A stretch of 64,000 nt of DNA. Source: Acanthochromis polyacanthus. Its lineage: Eukaryota; Chordata; Actinopteri; Pomacentridae. Within the stretch, counting starts at the first letter, position 1. Each line of letters begins with the position of its first letter. The DNA lies in assembly GCF_021347895.1 (NCBI RefSeq), contig NC_067125.1, positions 7,582,268 through 7,646,267 on the forward strand, in the 5' to 3' direction. The position numbers were made by a program, and so were the translations under genes. A model generated the notes under the pieces. It worked only from the letters and a program-made list of their open reading frames with translations. It was not told the origin of the DNA and searched no databases. Shown here in pieces: positions 24,376 through 33,836 of this stretch.

Positions 24376-24785
24376 TTAAAGTGGTGGTACAGGCATGTTA
24401 AAAAATGAATTCTGTTGAGGTAAAAGACTGAATCTGATATTATCGGTTTTACTTCTGAAGTGGTCTGCAAAGTCCTCACAGAGGGCATCTGATGGGGGTT
24501 TGTAAGATTTTTTAAAATTACTATTTGTTAAAAGATCGATGGTGGAGAACAGGAATTTGGTGTTATTTTTGTGGTCTGTAATGAGTCTTGAGAAATGAGA
24601 GATTCGTGCCAATTTGACTGTATTATTATAGATTTTCAGTTGTTCACGTAATGTTTCATAGTGAATTGTCAGTTTGTTTTTTCTCCACCTCCTCTCTGCA
24701 CTCCTGCAATTTCTTTTGAGTTTTTTGATTTCGTCATTATTTCTCCACGGTGGTGTAGGTTTTGTTTTTATTTTGTTTTTATGAA
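24376..24785 (-). pseudogene. LINE endonuclease-RT linker segment
   Basis: In the open frame 25134-24376 the part below about 24785 reads TPPWRNNDEIKKLKRNCRSA, HYETLREQLKIYN and FADHFRSKTDNIRFSL. This is typical of the region between endonuclease and RT in L2/CR1-type LINEs. It ends in a stop at 24376 and is separated from the RT frame by a shift in about 24170-24376. The upper part of the same open frame is Tc1 transposase. Confidence 0.75.
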
Positions 24786-25267
24786 GAAGACTGTTTTCAA
24801 GAGTAGTCCTGTACATGACCTGGTTCATTTGCCCTGTTCCACCCAAATTGAAACTACCCCAGATGGTCACGGATCCAACCTCATGTTTTACTGTAGGGGC
24901 AGACAGTCTGGTTTGTAGCTTCTCAGGCTCCCTCCTAACCAGTAAGTTGGCTGGAGAGGTCATCAACTGAAAATTGGATTCATCAGTGAAGAGAACCTTA
25001 GCCCAATCATCAACAGTCCAATCCTTGTGATCCCAGCAAAGAGTAACTGATCTGAGGACGATTCCTGACACAGGAACAGATGAGTAGAGAGACGTTTCCT
25101 GGTAGAAGTTTGGTAGAACAATGTTCAACTTCATTTTTCCTGGTGTAATGAACGGCTATCTTGGAGATCTTCAGTTTTTTCGCTACCTATCTCTCACTCA
25201 TGCCAATTTCCAGCAGTGCCAAGATGGCTGCTTTTGTGGCTTCACATAATTCATTAGTTTCAGGCAT
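24785..25267 (-). pseudogene. Tc1-like transposase, N-terminal half (interrupted)
   Basis: Reads MPETNELCEATKAAILALLE from an ATG at 25267, with an early TAG in the helix-turn-helix region (about 25229). It continues through WTVDDWAKVLFTDESNF, carrying the first catalytic Asp, and PTVKHEVGSVTIWG, then GGTGQMNQVMYRTTLE. At about 24785 the frame runs straight into LINE sequence. Several deletions are evident. The C-terminal half lies at 21676-21988. The gene is non-functional. Confidence 0.8.
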
Positions 25268-26077
25268 TATGTGAGAGCTGACAACTTCTGAGTTGTGCTA
25301 CGGCTTGAATGTAAGTAGGAATCTACTCTAGACCTTTGGATGTGCAGTGCTGTTGATGACATGAAATGACCTCTTATATACCCTGGGAATACAATGAAGC
25401 TCAAGCAGGTCAAACAGGACATAAAGTATGAAGGAATCAGCACAGTTTCTTCTTGTGTTCATTGTATTCTCCAAGTAATATACCTCTATGACTGCATATC
25501 TATCACAGTGTGTGGTACAAAATGATCTGTCATTTCTGTGCTTTCAGTGGCTGAAGTAAGTTTCTGCTTGCCTTTGATAATGTGACGATTATGTGTCACA
25601 TTTCGCAGGAAAGCATGCTGGTGTGAAATCTGTAAAATGTGACCAGATGTAGAAGGATATCTTTATCCAGCATCACGCTAATTTGTGGAACAGTCCCATA
25701 ATATTCATATACCATTCATGTTGTGGCCAACGTAATGAACCAAACAGTTGTTTGCACCAACACGAATTTTAATTACACTGACCACAACATGAATAAAAGA
25801 TTAACACTGGCATACTGCATTTGGCATATTGCGTACTGAGACATATAACGTCTTCTTCAACCATACTGTGTAGTTTGGTAGTATGGAAACAAATTTGGCT
25901 TATACGATATTATAGTTTAAAGCATTTTTAACTTGAATTTCTGATGATTCATTGCTAATGTGAAACTATCCAGACTACAGGTTAGATTTCTGCTAGAAAA
26001 AATATTGAGTGAAATAATCAGCCAATACCATGACTGAGCATTTACACTTTAAAACTGTAGTATAGGGGGGAGTGAAA

Positions 26078-26109
26078 TTTCACACCTGGGGCATGGCAGA
26101 GGTGTGAAA
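26078..26109. promoter_or_regulatory. split T-box (Brachyury-type) palindrome
   Basis: TTTCACACCT (26078-26087) and AGGTGTGAAA (26100-26109) form a perfect 10-bp inverted repeat with a 12-nt spacer. Each arm contains the T-box half-site AGGTGTGA. Joined, the arms would equal the known T palindrome. Binding and function are inference. Confidence 0.4.
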
Positions 26110-26149
26110 ACTAATTAGCATCTAGCCTGCCTGACTAGCGTGACTCAGG

Positions 26150-26405
26150 ACACTGATTGGATGAAACAAGACATGGCTGCAGAAAAATACTGTCATGATT
26201 GGTTGATACATCTGTTGCTATTGGCCAACTCCTGGGACATGAAATCCCCCCACCTCCTCACTGCCTAGAGCAATGCTCTAGAGAAATACAAAGACATTTC
26301 CTCATCACTTGGGCTGCTTGATTGAAATACATTATATATAGCTGGTGCATAACTGCTGCAGAGTCACAGCACCAGCAGACCTGCTTCTGCACCCATTAAA
26401 CTGGT
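26150..26405 (+). promoter_or_regulatory. promoter-like cluster or solo LTR
   Basis: Three inverted CCAAT boxes (ATTGG at 26156-26160, 26198-26202 and 26220-26224) and a palindrome CTAGAGCA-A-TGCTCTAG (26265-26281) precede a TATATATA at 26333-26340. A GC-balanced leader follows, with ATTAAA at 26395-26400. Promoter elements followed within 60 bp by a polyadenylation-like signal is the layout of an LTR, so a solo LTR is as likely as a host promoter. No open gene follows. Confidence 0.4.
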
Positions 26406-26960
26406 TAGTCATGATTCTGTAATCAGCTGCCCAATTAATGCTGAGCTAATCTTTTAGAGTGTTGATTTTCTTTACAAACACATGGCACACAGCTCAACGA
26501 GGAACCACAGTTTTAAAATTTTCAGCATGAATGAATCCCACCTCATAGGAACACTCAACATGCACATAGAACACAGGAGCCATGTGAGCATCTGTGTGAT
26601 GGCTGGCACTAATTGATGAGTGGAACTTTTAGTTTCTGTGGTAAGCACAGATGTTTCAGCAGCTGAATGCGACCCTCTTGGCTTTTCATACTAATTACCC
26701 TCTTGTCTTCTGGAAATTACATTCCCATACAAGTGCACTACAAAAGCAAACACATTTTAAAGGATGCAATTGCAAATGAGATTATGTTTTCTGTCAATGT
26801 AATGAGTAAACATTGTCAAATTATGAATTTGGCAGGCTGGAAATACATCGAAAAGGTAAGAAATATGGCCACTGACATTTTTTTTTTGCCAAAATGTTGA
26901 GTTTTGCAGTATAATATCCACTTGAGTGACTGCAGTCTGATGTAACTTTTTCAAATTCCC

Positions 26961-27323
26961 TACCAATCAAAAGTTTGGGGTCATTTAGAAAAGCCCTTGT
27001 TTTTGAAAGAAAACTTTTTTCCAATGAAGATAACATTAAATGAAACAGAAATCCAATGCAGACATTGTTAATGTAGTAAATGACTATTGTAGCTGGAAAC
27101 GGCTGATTTCTAATGGAATATCTCCATAGGGGTGCAGAGGAACATTTCCAGCAACCATCACTCCTGTGTTCTAATGCTACATTGTGTTAGCTAATGGTGT
27201 TGAAAGGCTCATTGATGATTAGAAAACCCTTGTGCAGTTATGTTAGCACATGAATAAAAGAGTGAATTTTAATGGAAAACAGGAAATTGATTGGGTGACC
27301 CCAAACTTTTGAAAGGTAGTGTA
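26961..27323 (+). mobile_element. Tc1/mariner-type MITE copy
   Basis: About 363 bp. The left end is TACC-ATCAAAAGTTTGGGGTCA-like and the right end is TGACCCCAAACTTTTGAAAGGTAGTG plus TA, forming inverted termini of the type seen in fish Tc1 elements. Non-coding; the partner copy is at 20405-20706. Confidence 0.72.
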
Positions 27324-29034
27324 TGTTTAGGCTTTCACATTATGTTGGTTGTGATCTCAAGTCAGTAGTGACGAACTTAAAAAAAAAAAAAGAAAATATT
27401 TTTGTTGCCTCAAGCTAAACAGAGACGCATGTCAAGACTCAAACTCTGGTGTCTGGTGGTGAATCCTGGGCTGTGTACATCTCTCCATCCACCCAAACCT
27501 CCTCCCAGTCGATGCAGGTCATACACTGCATCTAAACATAGTTAGGCAAATAATTAGGTTGTAAGGGAAAGTAAATTCTAGGAAACAGAAATGTCAGGTC
27601 ACACACAAACCCCTGCTCTCACTACTACTAAATATCATCACAGCCAATGTGCTAAATGACAGACAGGGACAGTTAGAAGTGGCATGAACAGCCATAACTA
27701 TTCAGCACAGAAGCAAACTGTGACAGTTTGGGCTCAGCCGCTGTCATTTTGCTCCTCCTGTTATCTTACTTTCCTTTCTGCCTTTCTCCTTCCTTTCATG
27801 ACAGTTAATTGAGAGACACACAATTCACAGCCTCCAGGCACAAACCATACAGGTGGGACCCTGAAATATGGCAGCGGATTGACTAATTAAAAAAGAAAAT
27901 CCCATTTACGCATCGACTTTTCATATCCCAAGACCGGTTTGATACGCTTGATTCAATACCAAATTCTAAAATCTCACCTGAGGCAGCGAATATTGCCAGG
28001 CGTCTGAGTCTCAAAGTCTAAATCCATCTGTTCGTGTGAGGAGCTGAGCCTGCTGCTTTCTGCCTGAGCAGAGCGGGTTTCACTGCAGAGTTAGGCAGAT
28101 GTTGAAACTAAATGAAGGTGTCCTATCTTATTTCCTCCTGCTCTTGAGCTCTTCGGCCCAGATCACTGTATCCCATTCGCTGCTTTCCCTTCCCTCCCTT
28201 CTCCTTCATGGTTATAGTCAATTCTTTTTCTTTCCCTTCCCAGTATAAACTCTGCTACGCATGACTGACTTTTATATGGCAGTACTATTTTCCACAGGGA
28301 CTGAAGAACACACTAAGCAGTTAAAGTGTCAGGAGAAATCCGTCTACCTCTGTGGCTACCTCAACAAACAAATACACACGGCTTTTCTACATTCACACAC
28401 TGAATTTTTCAACAAGTGACGACTTCATCCATCAACCAAACACTGCAGTGTTTCCAGCAGCGGTTTGATATGTGGTCAGTGTGTGATCATTTCTTTTGAC
28501 TGACTTTTGTACTTTTAGTGACCCTGGTGACTTCTCAGTTTGAGACTAAATGAGTCCCAACGTGAATGAAATCTGGATTGAGGTGAGAGATCGTCATGCA
28601 GTCGATGACAGCTTCACTTTCTCAGAATGAGAACCCCAAACTTCTGAATGATGTTCTCAGCACTTCAAGGGAGCGATGCTTCTCCTGCAAAACAAGCCAA
28701 AATACATCTGATAAACATTCTGGTCTGGGTTAAAATGTGTCACTTAAGACAGCTGGAGTATCTGTAAGCTGCCACACCCTCCACATGAGTCAAAGCCCAG
28801 TTTCAAACCACCTAAAGCAATCAATGTTATACAACTTTATGTGCATTCTGTTGTACCTCCATACATGTGGTTTTTATAAGAATGAAAGTTGTATTTTTTT
28901 ATTATACTGTGCGTACAAAAGCCAAACTAGGGACAGAAGTTGAAAGTTAGCAATAGCTATAAACTCTCTGCGTAGCTTATATTTCTTGTTCAGTCCTAAA
29001 AAGTATGAAATTGCGCCATCCATATCATAATAAA
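27324..29034. other. gene-free stretch; some non-repeat sequence
   Basis: 27720-28260 lacks recognisable repeats and carries homeodomain-like cores (CAGTTAATTGAG at about 27805, GACTAATTA at about 27880). It might be conserved non-coding sequence; this is speculation. Confidence 0.45.
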
Positions 29035-29940
29035 GCTAAAAAAAAGCACTCAGAGAGCACAGTACTCTGACTGTTCATTCCCTCATATGGCATCGTCGGA
29101 AATGCAGCATTTTTTTGTAGAAATGGAGCATTTCTTTATTAGTTATTGATGATCACAAAACACAGCAACATAGCGGCATGGCTCAGTGGGTAGAGTGGCT
29201 GTCTTGTAACTGGAAGGTTGCCGGTTCGATCCTCGGCCCGTCGTGCTCATGTCGAGGTGTCCCTGAGCAAGACACCGAACCCTTAATTGCTCCTGATGGG
29301 TTGTGGTTAGCGCCTTGCATGGCAGCTTCCGCCATCAGTGTGTGAATGGGTAAATGTGACATATCATGTAAAGTGCTTTGGATAAAAGCGCTATATAAAT
29401 ACAACCATTTAACATAGAATGTAGCAATTTAATATAGATGTACCCACAAACAAAATGACCTTGTGCTGAGCACAGACATGTGTACGTTACGTACGGATAC
29501 TGAATCACTTGACCTAAATATGTAGCAGGCGGTGGGAATTGATGGGACTTAGAAACACCACAATTTCATCAATTGTTCCTGGTATCATTTCCAATGGATA
29601 AGTCCTCAGTGGTGGATTTGTAGTAGGATCCCAATCATGTGATCATCAGCAGGCAGCTGACGTAGTGTTCACTTGTTGTCATGGTTACAGTGACGCGGTG
29701 CCGCTATCTCTCAATAATACAGAAATCTTTAACAGATCCGTGGATCCAGACTATAAGCCACATCACTGCCAAAATCTAATCCCTCAGTTCTTGTGTTATT
29801 TCTGACCTTCACTGAAAATCTCATCCAAATCTGTTGATCCAGTTTTGAGTAATGTTGCTAACAGGCAGACAGACAGACAGACAGACAAACCAACACTGAT
29901 CATCACATAACTCTGTCGTGTTCCTTGGCAGAGTAATAAA
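29035..29940 (-). repeat. family B dispersed repeat, copy 4, with SINE insert
   Basis: A near-complete inverted copy interrupted at 29174-29410 by a tRNA-derived SINE. It has the GACAGACAGACAGACAGACA run at 29866-29885 and the GTTCCTTGGCAGAGTAATAA end. Confidence 0.85.
29174..29410 (+). mobile_element. tRNA-derived SINE with L2-like tail
   Basis: The head has pol III boxes: an A-box-like TGGCTCAGTGGGTAGAG (29178-29194) and a B box GGTTCGATCC (29222-29231). The body has CCCTGAGCAAGACACCGAAC. The 3' end GTAAAGTGCTTTGGATAAAA with CGCTATATAAAT resembles L2-type LINE tails. A 7-bp duplication AACATAG (29167-29173 and 29411-29417) brackets it. It lies inside a family B copy on the opposite strand sense. 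Confidence 0.85.
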
Positions 29941-30819
29941 TTCAAATTCTGTCAGTTATTATGGGTTGTTTAGATTAAAAACAACACATTTAGATTACAG
30001 AAAATGAGACAGTGTTTTTTTTTTCGCAACAAGACTCCAAGACTAGAACTCAGATTGGCAAAATAGCGTTGGCTGCTTAAATACAAATCATCTGCTGAAG
30101 TAACGTGTCAGATATTTTTCTTGAAATGTGTCCAGCTTTTGGTTATGTTTGATTTCCACATGTATCATCAGCCCTATCACTACAAGCAACCGTCCTGATG
30201 ATCATACAGCCATTTGTCTCCTGGTACATCTACAGTCACCATCAGTCCACACTGTGTCAGCCTAAACACTTCCTCCTAACTAAATGTAATGTGTGTCCTA
30301 AGACAGTGAACAACAGCGATGGTGCTAACGTTCAGAACCCAAACTACTTTGGTAATGGCTTGTTGCCAGGACCTCAACTTTAAAGATACTTTCCAATGAA
30401 AATCAAATGTTTTTAACTTTGTGACCATGTCCATATGCTGGGTGTTTTAATAAAGCCTGGGACACATATCAGGCATAAAACTAAACAGTTTGTTCCATAG
30501 ATGAGCTTTTTTGAGAGAGCATTTTTGAAACTGTACTGTGCTAATGATCTCAAAAAGACTGACTGAAACTTCTGGGGTTTTTAATGTAACAAATCTAAGT
30601 TAGAAACCCTGTCGCCTTGCAGCCTGGAGCACCTGCATCATCATTCTTCAGATCTGAAGATGTATGGAATTACTCCATAGGAGATATAAGTGGGGGAGAG
30701 AGACAGTGTTTTGTTGTCCCATCCCTCTACCCCTACCTCCATTTGCAAGTAATGTTACTAAAACATAGGATTTGTGTTGTTCATTCAAGCTTTACATTGC
30801 TTGATTGTTTTAGCTAGAT
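29941..30819. other. no feature recognised
   Basis: AT-rich with short frames only. Confidence 0.55.
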
Positions 30820-31270
30820 GGTTTAACCGGTGGCTTGGTTGTTAGCACCACCGCCTCACAGCAAGAAGATCCCCGGTTTGCATCCTCGCCTGGGGTCTTT
30901 CTGTGTGAGGTTTCCATGTTCTCCCTGTGTCTGTGTGGGTTCTCACCAGGTTCTCCAGCTTCCTCCCACATTCCAAAAAAATATGCTGAGATGTAGTTGA
31001 AACATGCCAGCAAGGAAAAAGCCATCCTTTCCTTACTTAGCTGTCGGTTAAAAAGTGACGCTATTCGATGCTGAGGTTAATTCGTGATTCTAAATTGTCT
31101 GTAGGTGTGAATATGAGTGTGATTGTTTGTCTCTATATGTAGTCCTGTGATAGAGTGGTGATCTGTCCAGGGTGTCCCTTACCTTCACCCTAAGTCAGCC
31201 GTGATAGACTCTATCCCACCTACGATCCTTATGAGGATTAAGCGGTGTATAGATAAGACACTGATGGATG
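30820..31270 (+). repeat. family A dispersed repeat, copy 3, with a 77-bp insert
   Basis: Head GTTGTTAGCACCACCGCCTC and B-box-like GGTTTGCATCC, then the usual body and GGATTAAGCGGTGTATAGAT end. At 30991-31067 a 77-bp insert is bracketed by ATGCTGAG (30983-30990 and 31068-31075), a word present once in other copies. Confidence 0.8.
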
Positions 31271-32892
31271 TCCTAGCTTATACTGGGCTCCCATAGCATC
31301 AAAAAATAAAGCTGTGTTAATCATTGTCGCAAAAAAGAAACCAGGAAAAGGTGCTGATTAGTCTGTTTGTAACCCTTAAACACAGGGGTAATACAGCGGT
31401 GTATAGAGCGAGAATGTGTGGAGATAGTCCATAACAGCCCTCAGAAGCTCAGCCATGCCAATCAGTCAGGGCTGCAGAAGAAAAAATGTCATGATAGCCC
31501 ATTAGCTCTTCTCCCTCTAATACAAGTTGTGTTTTTAAACTTGTTTTCCAGACCTGTATTTTGGCGACAGTTTTTTAAAACACGTATCTGTATATAAAAG
31601 GAACCAAAGGTTAGAAAGACCTTTTTATCCTGGTACATTAAAGAGCCATTAGTGCATCCATTTGCGACTTCAGTGGCCTCATTGGGAGACCAGTTCCTGC
31701 CCTAACAACCAATTTACACAACTTCAAGTTGTCTTTCAACTTTGGAAATCCGATTAAACACACAGGCCAGTGATCATTTAAGCAAAACACTTGCAATTAT
31801 CCTGTGTGACATTTAGTTTCTGCATTTAGTGGATGTACTTGCTGCTATGTGTGTGTTTGTGAGTGCTAAATGAACCCTGTGGGTGTGCTTCGTTGTAGGT
31901 AACACTCCATTACTTGTCCTTTTCCACTGCATGGCTAGCCTGAGCATTTTACTCACAGCATAAGGCACTAATTACAGCTGTAAACACACACAAAGACAAA
32001 CACTCATAACCATTTACCTCGCTAATTTTACTGAGCCACAGCCCTCCTTCTGCTCTCTGTCTGATTCCATTCAAGTGATCACTCTTGTCTTGACTGTGTA
32101 AGTAGATGTAATTAGTTTGTTCCCTCAATGGAAGACAATGACCAGATTCAACCAGGCTCAAATAGGAGTGGAGGAGTAGGTGGAGGGAGAGGGCAATTTC
32201 ATCTTCATCACTGAATAGATATGATTACATCTTTGGGTAGAGTGGAGGGGCAAAGGAGGGGAGAAAGCAGGAGGTGACAGTAGGTGAAATAATAGGTGGA
32301 AAGATAATGACAAGCAGCAAGACTGAAGTAGAAGAGAGCAGATGAGGTCTCTCGCCTCTTTTTGTACCTCATTTAGGTCACAGCTCTGATTACCCAAGAC
32401 AAAATGAGCAGCAGTGTGCTTTTTCTTAACGTTGTTTAAGCAGCTTGATAAGGAACATTAGACACCAATGGTCCTGTAGAGCTCATTAGGTAAAGAGTGA
32501 TTGGTAACACTTTGTAATGCAGAACACAAAAATGTGCTCATTTGCTAGAGAACAAAAGTATTGCCTAATATTGTCTAACCCAGGAATACAGAGTAGATGA
32601 TTATTTACAGAAATACCCTATTAGGTAGTCCTTTATGAGTGAATCCTTTGATCAGTTTCTTCATGAGTTGTTTCTGATTAACTCTGATCCAAACACTGAA
32701 CAGCACAAACTCAGCAGGTCTTCATTCTTGAGGATTTCTTCACCATGGCTTGTTATTAGAATACGCAGCACTTTTCCCAGTCAAAGCTTTAATGTTGCTT
32801 GTCAGAATGGTGATTTAAATTATGTATTAAAAACTTAGAATTTAGGTTATACACGGTAACTAGAAGAAAATGTATGTCAAGATATCTATAAT
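31271..32892. other. no feature recognised
   Basis: No repeat family or exon recognised. A purine-rich patch lies at 32165-32340. Confidence 0.55.
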
Positions 32893-33836
32893 TACTCCTC
32901 CAAGAAACACATGTTGGAGTTATGTGACGATCTGCATTGGTCTGTCTGTCTGTCTGTTAGCAACATTACTCAGAAACAGACCAACTAGTTTGGATGAAAT
33001 TTTCAGAGAAGATCAGAAATGACACAAGGATGAAGTGATTACATTTTGGCAGTGATGCTGCGTATATTCTGGATTCACAGATTTGTTAAAGATTTCTAGC
33101 CTAGCTGCGCTAGACCCATGTTTCTGAAGGCACAAGGGTCTAGGGCCACTCGACAGGGAGGGAGGCGGGTTAAAAGGTTGTCTTTCAAATCACTCTGCAG
33201 CAATTGGGTAGGTATACAACCAATCAGTGCAACGAATAGGCTGACGTAGTTCCTAGAGCGCCGGTGGATTGTGGCTAAGTCCCGTTAGCTTCCCAACCAG
33301 CGGAGCCAACTGGTATATTAAGGATTTGCCAACACTTCAGTGCCATCCTTTGTTTATCTTTCAAGTTGAATTTTAGCTTCAAATCTTTAAGGGCTGTGGC
33401 CAAAGCCGAGTCGAAAGATAACTGTTTATTGTGTGCTGGTTGTTTCTGTCAGAATCGTCGCGGCTCTGTCGTCACTTCGTTACGCCCGCCTTCTGACTCT
33501 ACACTTCATGGTGATTGGTCCGGCCAGTTTTAGGAGAATCCAGCCTCGAGCCTTATGAAGGGTAACTAGACCCACCCTGGCAGAGAATTAAATTTGTTGC
33601 CGTGGGTTGTCTAGCGCGGCTAGGCTAAAAGATTTCTGTATCATTGCGAGATAGCGACATGGTGTCTGTGGGATTTTTAAATTATCTTGTCAGCTGCCTG
33701 CTGATGATCACATGATTGCTATCTTACTTCAAATGAACTGCTGCACACCATTATTTTTAAAAAAAGATTTCATCCGTCAGAAACAACTGAGCAGCCTTGG
33801 CCGCGCTCTCTGAGTGCTTCTCTTGTTTTGACTGTA
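32893..33836 (+). repeat. family B dispersed repeat, copy 5, with MITE insert
   Basis: ACTCCTCCAAGAAACACATG start, a GTCTGTCTGTCTG run, ATGAAATTTTCAGAGAAGAT, and a split at AAAGATTTC by the 33097-33627 element. It resumes to GCTCTCTGAGTGCTTCTCTT. Confidence 0.82.
33097..33627. mobile_element. MITE with 9-bp TSD inside a family B copy
   Basis: A 531-bp insert with TIRs TAGCCTAGCTGCGCTAGAC and the complement of TAGCCTAGCCGCGCTAGAC. AAAGATTTC is duplicated on both sides (33088-33096 and 33628-33636). Other family B copies have this word once at the same point, which proves the insertion. Nine-bp duplications are typical of Mutator-like elements, but the class is not proven. The interior is more GC-rich than the host repeat and has no useful ORF. 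Confidence 0.88.

Larger units (their letters stand above)
21988..24785 (-). mobile_element. L2-type LINE, 5'-truncated
   Basis: A 2.8-kb non-LTR retrotransposon on the minus strand, truncated at its 5' end near 24785. It carries the endonuclease-RT linker (about 24376-24785), reverse transcriptase (22802-24166) and a 3' UTR. The UTR includes a GC-rich block (22290-22540) and a CA/TA microsatellite (22120-22290). At its 3' end (low coordinates) it has the fish L2-type tail TTTATTTATATAGCACCTTT and a short ATCAA-repeat tail (21990-22012). Confidence 0.88.
20711..25510 (-). mobile_element. Tc1-like relic of another family, split by two insertions
   Basis: The left end starts CAGTCGTGAAAA after TA at 20709-20710. 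The segments 20711 to about 20848, about 21514-21988 and about 24785-25510 together form one old Tc1 element on the minus strand. Into it are inserted an unidentified segment (about 20849-21513) and an L2-type LINE (about 21988-24785). The far right TIR is not clear and the element fades near 25510. Confidence 0.8.
25511..26960. other. no coding gene; promoter-like cluster in the middle
   Basis: Only the T-box palindrome and TATA/CCAAT cluster (26078-26405) stand out. The overlapping frames at 26667-27036 are short and unrecognised. Confidence 0.55.

Noticed and set aside
29174..29260. A tRNA gene
   Set aside because: A and B boxes are present but no cloverleaf is followed; the sequence continues into a SINE body with an L2-like tail and target duplication.
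32938..32960. Short tandem GTCTGTCTG runs resembling array spacers
   Set aside because: These are microsatellite-like parts of family B, with no regular spacer-repeat structure; there is no CRISPR array in this eukaryotic sequence.
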